Counted from the first letter of the stretch, positions 1-5,216 are shown. The stretch is DNA of 5,260 bases from Bacteroidia bacterium (GCA_026391235.1 JAPLDV010000226.1:1-5260), one strand, 5' to 3'. The notes: generated from the sequence alone by a model not told the origin. Numbers and translations: made by a program.

Positions 1-617
1 TCTACGGGCAAGCCGACCTGATTCCTGTTCGAAAGCCAGATCCCTATTCCCGGGCATTGATGGTGGAATATGGATTTGTACGCCAAAAGTTTAACCTCGT
101 TCCGGTGAACAATCCGGGTTGGAAATTCCTGAGAATGCGGCCATCCAACTTTCCGACAGTCAGGATAGCTCAATTGGCCGCCTTTCTGGCCGGGAATCCC
201 AACCGGCTCGAGTCGGTGCTTCGCGGATCGGGTACAGAAATGGATCTTAAATTTGATTTCCCCGTATCGGCCTACTGGAAGCTTCATTACGATTTTGGCA
301 AGAAATGGGCCGGCAGGTTTACAGGATTCGGAGCCGAAACCATTAACCTGTTTCTGATTAATGCCGTTTTACCATTCCGTGCCAGTTATGACAACAGGAA
401 TGGGGATACCGGAGCCTGGGAAAAATGGATGGAATTGCTCGAAAAACTACCTGCTGAAAACAACCGGATCACCCGTGTATGGACCGGTTACGGATACCGC
501 GTACCGAACGCCTTCTACTCCCAGGCTTTCCTTCATCTTTATACAAATTATTGCAACAACCGACATTGCCTGACCTGCCATATCGGTCAATTCCTGATCC
601 GGGGCAAGGGTAGCTGA
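1..617 (+). CDS. DUF2851 family protein, C-terminal part (5' end outside window)
   Basis: The reading frame is open from base 3 to the TGA at 615-617, so the true start lies upstream of the window; a TTG at 57 and an ATG at 60 are internal. About 204 codons are visible, roughly half of the 420 or so residues I recall as usual for DUF2851. Family hallmarks seen in order are YGQADL at the window edge, VEYGF, the W-(K)-FLRMRPSNFPTVRIAQLAAFL block at about 110-200, and a C-terminal cysteine cluster YCNNRHCLTCHIG (C-x4-C-x2-C) just before the stop. No signal peptide can be judged because the N-terminus is missing. DUF2851 proteins are widespread in Bacteroidota and have no established biochemical role; the clustered cysteines might bind a metal, which is inference. 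The gene is separated from the lipoprotein cluster by 88 nt with a hairpin and is probably a separate transcription unit. Confidence 0.88.
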   Translation, partial: YGQADLIPVRKPDPYSRALMVEYGFVRQKFNLVPVNNPGWKFLRMRPSNFPTVRIAQLAAFLAGNPNRLESVLRGSGTEMDLKFDFPVSAYWKLHYDFGKKWAGRFTGFGAETINLFLINAVLPFRASYDNRNGDTGAWEKWMELLEKLPAENNRITRVWTGYGYRVPNAFYSQAFLHLYTNYCNNRHCLTCHIGQFLIRGKGS

Positions 618-669
618 ACGATTTTTTCGCACCTTGGTACGGAATTTGATTGCAGATTTTTCTGTTTAG

Positions 670-688
670 GCACGTGTCCCCCATGTGC
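670..688 (+). terminator. weak hairpin, possible terminator after the DUF2851 gene
   Basis: GCACGTG at 670-676 pairs with CATGTGC at 682-688 (seven pairs, one of them G-T) around a TCCCC loop. It is followed by TTTAAC rather than a long T tract. Its place 53 nt after the DUF2851 stop and just before the next gene fits a weak intrinsic terminator. A regulatory hairpin in front of the lipoprotein operon is the alternative. Confidence 0.35.
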
Positions 689-702
689 TTTAACTATCTT
701 TG
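673..702 (+). promoter_or_regulatory. Bacteroidota-type promoter candidate (TAnnTTTG -7 box)
   Basis: TATCTTTG at 695-702 matches the Bacteroidota sigma-70 (sigma-ABfr) -7 consensus TAnnTTTG exactly. The -33 TTG is only approximated, by GTG at 673-675 with 19 nt between them. The box ends three bases before the ATG at 706, so transcription would begin at or next to the start codon and give a leaderless message. The -33 half also overlaps the hairpin at 670-688. The exact -7 match supports it; the position and poor -33 box count against it. Confidence 0.4.
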
Positions 703-705
703 GTT

Positions 706-1200
706 ATGAAAACTAAGTATTCCTGGCTGTTCTTTTCTTTTCTATTGATAATCGGCTGTGATCGCGAAGGATCCCTCGCTCCATCTGTTAATCTGGTTAG
801 CAGTTCAAAATGTAAGGGACATGGCTTGAAAGCGAATGCTGACCAGGCTTTCGATCAGGATTGTATCCAATACTTCTGGTTGACAGGGGATACGTTGTCG
901 ATCAGGCATGTGAATGCCGGTTTTAATTGTTGTCCCGGAGGTTTTGATGTTGGCCTCAGTGTTGTTGGTGATACGCTGGTCATCACCGAGGCTGAGAATT
1001 CAAGTATGTGTGATTGCAATTGCCTTTACGACCTTAACTATAAGCTAACCGGAATCAGTAAGAATACATGGTGGATTCGTGTAAAGGAACCCTATATCCA
1101 GCAGACGGAACAGAAGAAAATCCTGTTTAAGGCTGAACTGAAAAAGATTTCTGAAGGAGAGTTTTGTGTTACCCGGACGGGGTATCCCTGGGGGGTGTGA
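706..1200 (+). CDS. small Cys-rich lipoprotein A, unknown function
   Basis: The product is 164 aa. I chose the ATG at 706, not an in-frame TTG at 700, because it gives a standard lipoprotein signal: MKTKYS, a hydrophobic run, then lipobox I-I-G-C with Cys18, followed by charged residues DREG. The mature part has eight further cysteines: C36, C53, the pair C75-C76 in NAGFNCCP, C102/C104/C106 in CDCNCL, and C154 in EGEFCVTR. All eight recur at matching places in the protein at 3942-4442, so the two are paralogues. Alternating short beta-like stretches (VGDTLVIT, WWIRVKEPY) suggest a compact beta fold held by disulfides, which is inference. I do not recognise a named family. The stop lies 23 nt before the serpin 1 start, so the two are probably co-transcribed. 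There is no Shine-Dalgarno sequence. A role as surface partner or small protease inhibitor is possible only by association. Confidence 0.85.
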   Translation: MKTKYSWLFFSFLLIIGCDREGSLAPSVNLVSSSKCKGHGLKANADQAFDQDCIQYFWLTGDTLSIRHVNAGFNCCPGGFDVGLSVVGDTLVITEAENSSMCDCNCLYDLNYKLTGISKNTWWIRVKEPYIQQTEQKKILFKAELKKISEGEFCVTRTGYPWGV

Positions 1201-1223
1201 GTATTGGACTTAAGATATCAGAT

Positions 1224-2444
1224 ATGAAAACATTGAAAAGAATTTTAGTTCTGATGGTTGTGATGGTTGTGATTGTTGCTTCATGCGCCAAGGAAAAGGA
1301 TTATGAGCCCAAACCATTGAACCTGCCGCTTAAAACAGCCGGGGTGATCACAGCTGATAATGCTTTTGGATTGGACCTTTATACCAAACTTGCCGGAGCA
1401 GCTGTTCCCGGAACAAACCTGATGATTTCGCCGCTGAGCGTTTCACAGGCTCTTTCGATGACCTATAACGGGGCCAATGGTGATACCAAAACCGCAATGG
1501 AGGAGGCTCTTGGAATTGCAGGTTTTAGCCGCGATGAGTTGAATGAATTGAATAAGACGCTCATAGCAGCGCTGGTTGCGCATGACGAGAAAGTTGTCAT
1601 ATCAGTCGCAAATTCCATCTGGTATCGACAGGAGTATACCGTTTTACCTGATTTTATCACCCGGAACCAGACTTTTTATAATGCTGAAGTCAGGCCGGTG
1701 GACTTTACTGCCTCTGAATGCAAAGATGTGATCAATAGCTGGGTGTCCGATAAAACCAATAAAAAGATCGAAAAAATTGTGGACCAGATCAATCCTGAAT
1801 CATTCATGTTTTTGATCAATGCCATCTATTTTAAAGGGGTATGGACAAATGAGTTTGATAAAAAGAAAACGAATAAGCAACCTTTCTATATGGAGAACGG
1901 CGATGAGGTTCAGGTGGACATGATGAATCAGAAAATGGATCTGAATGTGTTTGCCAATGAAACGTTTACATCTGTGGAACTGTCTTATGGCAAGGGCAAT
2001 TGGCGGATGTTCCTGTTTCTTCCGGAGACCGGGAAAACGGTTGCCGATGTGGAAAAAACCCTTACCGCACAGAATTGGGAAAGCTGGCTCACAAAGTATG
2101 ACACCATCCGTGAAGTGCAGTTTTCGCTTCCAAAATTCACCTTTTCCTATGAGGAGAGCCTGAAAGATGCTTTATCGGCAATGGGTATGAAGGTTGCCTT
2201 TACTGAACAGGCCGATTTTACGGGCATCTTGCCGGAAGGAGGATTACTGATCACCGATGTAAAACACAAAACATTCATTGAGGTTAATGAAGAAGGAACG
2301 GAGGCTGCAGCAGTAACTTCTGTGGAAATGGGCACTACTTCGATCGGTAATTTTATTAGCTTTAACAAGCCGTTCCTGTTTGCCATCGCCGAAAAGAGCA
2401 CAGGGGCGATTTTGTTTATCGGCAGAATGATGAAGCCGGTATAA
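1224..2444 (+). CDS. serpin 1, surface lipoprotein serine/cysteine protease inhibitor
   Basis: This is a complete serpin of 406 aa. The ATG at 1224 is preferred over an ATG at 1164 inside gene A because it begins a lipoprotein signal (MKTLKRIL, hydrophobic core, V-A-S-C with Cys21, then AKEKDYE). Serpin landmarks are NLMISPLS with AL.M..NGANGDT (65-88), NAIYFKGVW (199-207), ELSYGKGNWRMFLFLPE, a GMKVAFTEQADFTGI block, the hinge EEGTEAAAVT (356-365) and the C-terminal signature ISFNKPFLFAI. Small residues at P12-P10 (AAA) and Thr at P14 fit an inhibitory serpin that inserts its loop into beta-sheet A. Counting from the hinge, the loop has alpha-1-antitrypsin length and puts P1-P1' at Thr372-Ser373, with Met at P4 and no basic residue nearby, which points to elastase- or subtilisin-like targets. 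It is clearly related to the next gene. It probably acts tethered outside the outer membrane, guarding against host, competitor or self proteases. Confidence 0.93.
   Translation: MKTLKRILVLMVVMVVIVASCAKEKDYEPKPLNLPLKTAGVITADNAFGLDLYTKLAGAAVPGTNLMISPLSVSQALSMTYNGANGDTKTAMEEALGIAGFSRDELNELNKTLIAALVAHDEKVVISVANSIWYRQEYTVLPDFITRNQTFYNAEVRPVDFTASECKDVINSWVSDKTNKKIEKIVDQINPESFMFLINAIYFKGVWTNEFDKKKTNKQPFYMENGDEVQVDMMNQKMDLNVFANETFTSVELSYGKGNWRMFLFLPETGKTVADVEKTLTAQNWESWLTKYDTIREVQFSLPKFTFSYEESLKDALSAMGMKVAFTEQADFTGILPEGGLLITDVKHKTFIEVNEEGTEAAAVTSVEMGTTSIGNFISFNKPFLFAIAEKSTGAILFIGRMMKPV
2289..2363 (+). other. reactive centre loop of serpin 1
   Basis: This codes residues 356-380, from hinge residue P17 (Glu356) to the Phe of FNKPF. 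The hinge is EEGTEAAAVT and the variable part is SVEMGTTSIGN. The predicted scissile bond Thr372-Ser373 comes from alignment by count with alpha-1-antitrypsin, from both the hinge side and the FN.PF side. The exact bond used could shift by one or two residues depending on the protease. Confidence 0.75.
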
Positions 2445-2449
2445 ATAAT

Positions 2450-2471
2450 GTAGGGACGCATATTTGCGTCC
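2450..2471 (+). repeat. GTAG hairpin repeat, copy 1
   Basis: GTAG at 2450-2453 is followed by a perfect 7-bp stem, GGACGCA (2454-2460) and TGCGTCC (2465-2471), with loop TATT. It begins 5 nt after the serpin 1 stop. Two related copies lie at 2506-2549 and 3867-3905. A GTAG foot followed by a hairpin is typical of REP sequences moved by RAYT (Y1-type) transposases; linking this family to a RAYT is inference. It might also act as a weak terminator or mRNA-end stabiliser for serpin 1. Confidence 0.7.
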
Positions 2472-2505
2472 ATTTAAAAGATTGGAACGTACATAATTGA
2501 AGATT

Positions 2506-2549
2506 GTAGAGACGGATAATTATCCGTCTTGATAGCTATCCGTCTTTAC
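2506..2549 (+). repeat. GTAG hairpin repeat, copy 2, with duplicated right arm
   Basis: GTAG (2506-2509) is followed by a perfect 20-bp palindrome, AGACGGATAATTATCCGTCT, at 2510-2529. The right arm is then repeated: TATCCGTCTT occurs at 2521-2530 and again at 2537-2546. The distal arm, TATCCGTCTTTAC (2537-2549), pairs with the whole left end GTAGAGACGGATA (2506-2518) with one G-T pair. Between the arms is a small palindrome, GATAGCTATC (2531-2540). Two mutually exclusive hairpins are therefore possible. It sits 22 nt before the serpin 2 start. Confidence 0.75.
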
Positions 2550-2571
2550 TAAATGAAATGAAAAAAATGCC

Positions 2572-3786
2572 ATGAAAAGAATTGTTAGACTGTTAGTTAT
2601 GGTGTTTATGGCGGGATTCGGGGTGGCCTGCGACAAGGAGCCGGATCAGCCGCAACCAACGAACCTGACTCAGCATGAATTAAAGGTTTTGCAACAGGGC
2701 AACCATTTTGGTTTTGATCTTATTAATTTGCTGGGACAGGAAAACCCTGATTCAAATCTTTGCATATCTCCGTACAGCATTTATACCGCTTTGTCGATGG
2801 CTGCCAATGGGGCTGACAATCAGACGCTTGTTGAAATGCTGAATCTTCTGGGTTTCGCTGAAAAGGATCTGACCGATCTGAATAGTTCCATAAAAAACCT
2901 GAACGAGGTTTTGATAGCGAAAGACCCGGCAACCATTTTTGAGACCGCAAACTCGGTTTGGTACAACACAAATGGATTTACCGTGTTTCCCGATTTTGTG
3001 ACCAATATGCAGAATTATTATTCTGCACGGGTGGAAGGCCTCGATTTCTCTGCTCCATCAGCCTTGCCAACTGTCAATAGTTGGGTTAAAGAGAATACAC
3101 ATGATAAAATTGATAAGATCATCGAGAAGATCAACCCCGATGATGTCTGTTTCCTGATCAATGCGCTCTATTTCAATGGAAAATGGACAACCAGTTTTGA
3201 TAAGAAGGAAACGCATTTAGATGGTTTCACCAATGCATCAGGTAAAAGCCTGCAGGTTCCTACCATGTACCTGCAAGATACTCTAAACGCCATCAATACA
3301 AGAGATTTGCAAGCTGTTGAATTGCCTTACGGGGACGGCAGCTGGTCGATGTACCTCTTTCTTCCTCCCTGTAACGTAAATCTTGATAATTGGTGTAATC
3401 AGCAGCTTTCGGGAGGCTGGGATGATCTCCGGTCACAATTTGCGACGGTGTCCGGAATGGAAATCTATTTGCCTCAGTTTAAACTTGGTAGCTCCTTTGA
3501 GCTAAGCAAGCAATTAAAACAGCTTGGGATTCCGACTGCCTTTACCGATGCTGCTGATTTTTCCAGACTTGGTCCGGGGTCACTGGCTATCAGTCAGGTT
3601 TTGCATAAAACCGTTATCGATGTCAACGAGGAAGGAACCGAGGCCGCCGCTGTCACTGCCGTCATCATTACCAGAACATCAATGCCGGTTAATGAGATCC
3701 GGTTTAACCATCCTTTCTTATTTGTTATTGCTGAAAAATCAACCGGTTCAATCATCTTTATCGGAAAGTTGATGAACCCTGAATAA
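2572..3786 (+). CDS. serpin 2, surface lipoprotein serine/cysteine protease inhibitor
   Basis: This is a complete serpin of 404 aa starting at the ATG at 2572, which begins a lipoprotein signal ending G-V-A-C (Cys20) with DKEPD after it. The -3 position is Gly rather than the usual Leu, a mild deviation. Landmarks are NLCISPYS (62-69), NALYFNGKW (197-205), ELPYGDGSWSMYLFLPP, IPTAFTDAADFSRL, the hinge EEGTEAAAVT (353-362) and the signature IRFNHPFLFVI. Hinge and tail match serpin 1 closely, but the bait segment AVIITRTSMPVNE does not. It is one residue longer on the primed side and carries Arg368 at P2 (P1 if the bond shifts by one), favouring trypsin-like or Arg-specific cysteine proteases. 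Cys267 and Cys275 lie eight residues apart in a loop where serpin 1 has no cysteine, and could form a disulfide. It is probably a duplicate of serpin 1 with a changed target. There is no Shine-Dalgarno sequence, only an A-rich stretch before the start. Confidence 0.93.
   Translation: MKRIVRLLVMVFMAGFGVACDKEPDQPQPTNLTQHELKVLQQGNHFGFDLINLLGQENPDSNLCISPYSIYTALSMAANGADNQTLVEMLNLLGFAEKDLTDLNSSIKNLNEVLIAKDPATIFETANSVWYNTNGFTVFPDFVTNMQNYYSARVEGLDFSAPSALPTVNSWVKENTHDKIDKIIEKINPDDVCFLINALYFNGKWTTSFDKKETHLDGFTNASGKSLQVPTMYLQDTLNAINTRDLQAVELPYGDGSWSMYLFLPPCNVNLDNWCNQQLSGGWDDLRSQFATVSGMEIYLPQFKLGSSFELSKQLKQLGIPTAFTDAADFSRLGPGSLAISQVLHKTVIDVNEEGTEAAAVTAVIITRTSMPVNEIRFNHPFLFVIAEKSTGSIIFIGKLMNPE
3628..3705 (+). 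other. reactive centre loop of serpin 2
   Basis: This codes residues 353-378, from hinge P17 (Glu353) to the Phe of FNHPF. Counting 17 residues from the hinge puts P1-P1' at Thr369-Ser370, with Arg368 at P2. Counting back from FNHPF shifts the bond one residue, because the loop is one residue longer than in serpin 1 or alpha-1-antitrypsin. Arg368-Thr369 is therefore a credible alternative bond for an Arg-specific protease. Confidence 0.7.
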
Positions 3787-3791
3787 TGAAA

Positions 3792-3848
3792 GTGAGGATG
3801 TGAGGGCGTTACGGGCGTGAGGACGTGAGGGCGTGAGGACGTAAAGAG
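3792..3848 (+). repeat. 8-bp tandem repeat, consensus GTGAGGRC
   Basis: Seven consecutive units can be read: GTGAGGAT, GTGAGGGC, GTTACGGGC (9 bp, diverged), GTGAGGAC, GTGAGGGC, GTGAGGAC and GTAAAGAG (diverged). The seventh base alternates between A and G. The array begins 5 nt after the serpin 2 stop and is noncoding. Its position suggests slipped-strand variation in the gap; no function is evident. Confidence 0.8.
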
Positions 3849-3866
3849 TGATAAGAATGTACGATT

Positions 3867-3905
3867 GTAGAGACGCATAAATGCGTCTTCATAATTGCGT
3901 CCTAC
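3867..3905 (+). repeat. GTAG hairpin repeat, copy 3, with second right arm
   Basis: GTAG (3867-3870) is followed by a perfect 8-bp stem, AGACGCAT (3871-3878) and ATGCGTCT (3881-3888), with loop AA. A second right arm, TGCGTCCTAC (3896-3905), pairs with the full left end GTAGAGACGCA if one A is bulged. This repeats the one-left-arm, two-right-arm plan of the copy at 2506-2549. GTCTAC at 3910-3915 may be a third partial arm. The preceding bases GATT are shared with that copy. Confidence 0.72.
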
Positions 3906-3928
3906 ATCGGTCTACAACGAATTAAAAC

Positions 3929-3934
3929 AGGAGG
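3929..3934 (+). promoter_or_regulatory. strong Shine-Dalgarno site for lipoprotein B
   Basis: AGGAGG lies seven bases before the ATG at 3942, the ideal spacing. It is the only clear Shine-Dalgarno in the window. The other four complete genes have none, as is usual in Bacteroidota. It fixes the start of lipoprotein B. Confidence 0.75.
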
Positions 3935-3941
3935 AAATTTT

Positions 3942-4442
3942 ATGAAAAGAATTAAAGGACTGATAGTTGTTGCGTTGGTAGCTGGACTTTCGATTGCCTG
4001 CGAAAGGCAGGACCATAACGGAGCATCAGTATCGGTTACTTTCTCATCAGATATGATTTGCAAAGCCAATGATCCGCTGAAAAGCAGCGATCCGGCTCCG
4101 GAAACTTCGTGTATCAATTTTAAATTCGATGGCGACAGTTTGCTTACCATGATGCATTATAACGCGGGTTTCAATTGCTGTCCCGAGAATTTTGCAGTGG
4201 ATATTGAAGTTAAAGGCGATAGTCTGATCATCAGGGAGGATGATATTAAACATGGCTGTAAGTGTAATTGCCTCTTTAATCTTGATATGAAAGTCCATAA
4301 CCTTCCGGCAGGTACCTATCATGTCAGGATTGTGGAAACTTATGTCCATTACTCGTGGCCTCAACTTATCTTTGACCTCGACCTGAAGAAAGTGCCGGAG
4401 GGAGAGTTTTGCGTAACCAGGCCTGAAGGATGGTGGCGGTAA
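3942..4442 (+). CDS. small Cys-rich lipoprotein B, paralogue of A
   Basis: The product is 166 aa, starting at the ATG after AGGAGG. The signal MKRIKGLIVVALVAGLSIAC gives Cys20, followed by ERQDHN; it resembles the serpin 2 signal. Eight mature cysteines match protein A: C40, C57, C79-C80 (NAGFNCCP), C106/C108/C110 (CKCNCL) and C157 (EGEFCVTR). Between them GDSLIIRE, NCLFNLDMKV and LKKVPEGEFCVTR align with GDTLVITE, NCLYDLNYKL and LKKISEGEFCVTR of A. I recognise no named domain. The conserved CC and CxCxC could form four disulfides or bind a metal; in an exported protein disulfides seem likelier, which is inference. It lies 155 nt after serpin 2 across a repeat-rich gap and 37 nt before gene C, with which it is probably co-transcribed. 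Its role is unknown; pairing with the serpins is seen only at this locus. Confidence 0.87.
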   Translation: MKRIKGLIVVALVAGLSIACERQDHNGASVSVTFSSDMICKANDPLKSSDPAPETSCINFKFDGDSLLTMMHYNAGFNCCPENFAVDIEVKGDSLIIREDDIKHGCKCNCLFNLDMKVHNLPAGTYHVRIVETYVHYSWPQLIFDLDLKKVPEGEFCVTRPEGWWR

Positions 4443-4458
4443 GGAAGACGATAGACAA

Positions 4459-4479
4459 ATAACCGATAACCCATAACCC
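4459..4479 (+). repeat. three tandem 7-mers (ATAACCC) abutting the next start codon
   Basis: ATAACCG (4459-4465), ATAACCC (4466-4472) and ATAACCC (4473-4479) run directly into the ATG at 4480. This stretch takes the place of any ribosome binding site. Each unit contains TAA, and the leader is free of G except for one base. The number of copies could vary by slippage. Confidence 0.75.
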
Positions 4480-5163
4480 ATGATTAAAATAAGATTTCTG
4501 CTGTGCTTGTTCGTTCTGGCTGGCCTCGGGGCTATGGTCTCCTGTCATGAAGATCACAATGAACCTAACGATTCCGGTTTTAAAAAAGGTACTGTGTTAT
4601 TTACAGGTGCTCAGGAAGTTGACGGATGCGGATGGCAGATTTTAGTGGATTCTGTCAACTATCATCCGGTTAACCTGAGTCTGGATTTTCAGATTCATGA
4701 CCTGCCGGTACTTATAAAATACACGGATGATCCGGAAGAATTCCGGTGTGGCCGGGGAGGGACTTCTTACCCGTCGATACGGATCATGGAAATTAAGAAG
4801 AACGTTCAGGAAGTTGGTGTACTGCATGATGATGAATGGGAGAAGTATTCGATGGACCCGTTCCGTCTCGATTCGGCTTACGTGGATGATGATTGCCTCA
4901 TGATGCAGGTCAGTTACAGCGGAGGGTGCAGGGATCATGAGTTTAATTTATGGAGGCTTCCTCCGAATGCACTGAATCCGCCGCCTGTTGAATTGGCACT
5001 GTCGCACAATTCCAATGGCGATGCATGTGAAGCTTATATAACACGGTGGCTGATATTTTCATTGGCTCCCTTGCGTGAAAGTGGCAAACATGAGATAACG
5101 TTCCTCCTGCGGGGATCACCTGAAATGTCGGCCTATTTCGGGGAGTTCACCTATAAATATTAA
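4480..5163 (+). CDS. lipoprotein C, two-part beta-rich protein of unnamed family
   Basis: The product is 227 aa. The start gives a lipoprotein signal with M-V-S-C (Cys22) followed by a strongly acidic tail HEDHNEPND, fitting surface export. The mature part seems to have two segments. The first (about 37-105) contains GCGWQILVDS, YHPVNL and a CGRGG motif, a pattern I associate with small beta-barrel domains of Bacteroidota lipoproteins. The second (about 128-227) contains DDDCLMMQVSYSGGCRDHEFNLWR, then LSHNSNGDACEAYITRWLIFSLAPL, a recurring Bacteroidota pattern for which I recall no established name. Mature cysteines are C50, C90, C139, C150 and C183. The H153 near C150 and the HNSNGDAC segment hint at ligand or metal binding, which is inference. 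No similarity to A or B is evident apart from the signal peptide. It is probably the last gene of the unit starting at B. Confidence 0.8.
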   Translation: MIKIRFLLCLFVLAGLGAMVSCHEDHNEPNDSGFKKGTVLFTGAQEVDGCGWQILVDSVNYHPVNLSLDFQIHDLPVLIKYTDDPEEFRCGRGGTSYPSIRIMEIKKNVQEVGVLHDDEWEKYSMDPFRLDSAYVDDDCLMMQVSYSGGCRDHEFNLWRLPPNALNPPPVELALSHNSNGDACEAYITRWLIFSLAPLRESGKHEITFLLRGSPEMSAYFGEFTYKY

Positions 5164-5198
5164 TCCCTGCTGTTTGAATTCCGTGGTCTGCAAAGGGG

Positions 5199-5216
5199 TC
5201 CCCGCCTTCGCGGGGA
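5199..5216 (+). repeat. REP-like GC-rich hairpin
   Basis: TCCCCGC (5199-5205) and GCGGGGA (5210-5216) form a perfect 7-bp stem with loop CTTC; TGAC follows. Read on the other strand it begins GTCATCCCCGCGAAGGCGG, a form I recall as a widespread intergenic repeat in many bacteria. It lies 36 nt after the stop of gene C. It could help end the transcript, but no T tract follows on the + strand. Confidence 0.65.

Noticed and set aside
700..705. TTG start two codons before the ATG of lipoprotein A
   Set aside because: The TTG is part of the TAnnTTTG box and adds nothing; the ATG begins a normal signal peptide.
1164..1223. Longer N-terminus for serpin 1 starting inside gene A
   Set aside because: The extra 20 residues would bury the clear lipoprotein signal that starts at 1224, so the later ATG is preferred.
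2147..2473. 108-codon open frame on the - strand across the end of serpin 1
   Set aside because: It is antisense to the conserved hinge and signature region, and its beginning lies in the GTAG repeat; the serpin explains this DNA.
3594..3878. 94-codon open frame on the - strand over the serpin 2 end and the tandem array
   Set aside because: Its N-terminal part is only the translated 8-bp repeat and the rest is antisense to serpin 2.
2450..3905. GTAG hairpins read as a CRISPR array
   Set aside because: Only three copies, split by a whole gene, with unequal spacing and imperfect identity; there are no spacers and no cas genes.
706..4442. Toxin-antitoxin or bacteriocin-immunity reading of the Cys-rich small proteins
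   Set aside because: Both are about 165 aa with full lipoprotein signals and no small partner gene, toxin motif or leader-peptide cleavage site, so nothing in the sequence supports it.
4047..4481. 144-codon open frame on the - strand across lipoprotein B
   Set aside because: It lies opposite a well-supported paralogous gene, has no recognisable motif or signal, and its start falls in the heptamer repeat; it is a shadow frame.
5199..5216. Intrinsic terminator after gene C
   Set aside because: The stem is strong but is followed by TGACAACG, without a T tract; the sequence fits a dispersed REP-type repeat better.
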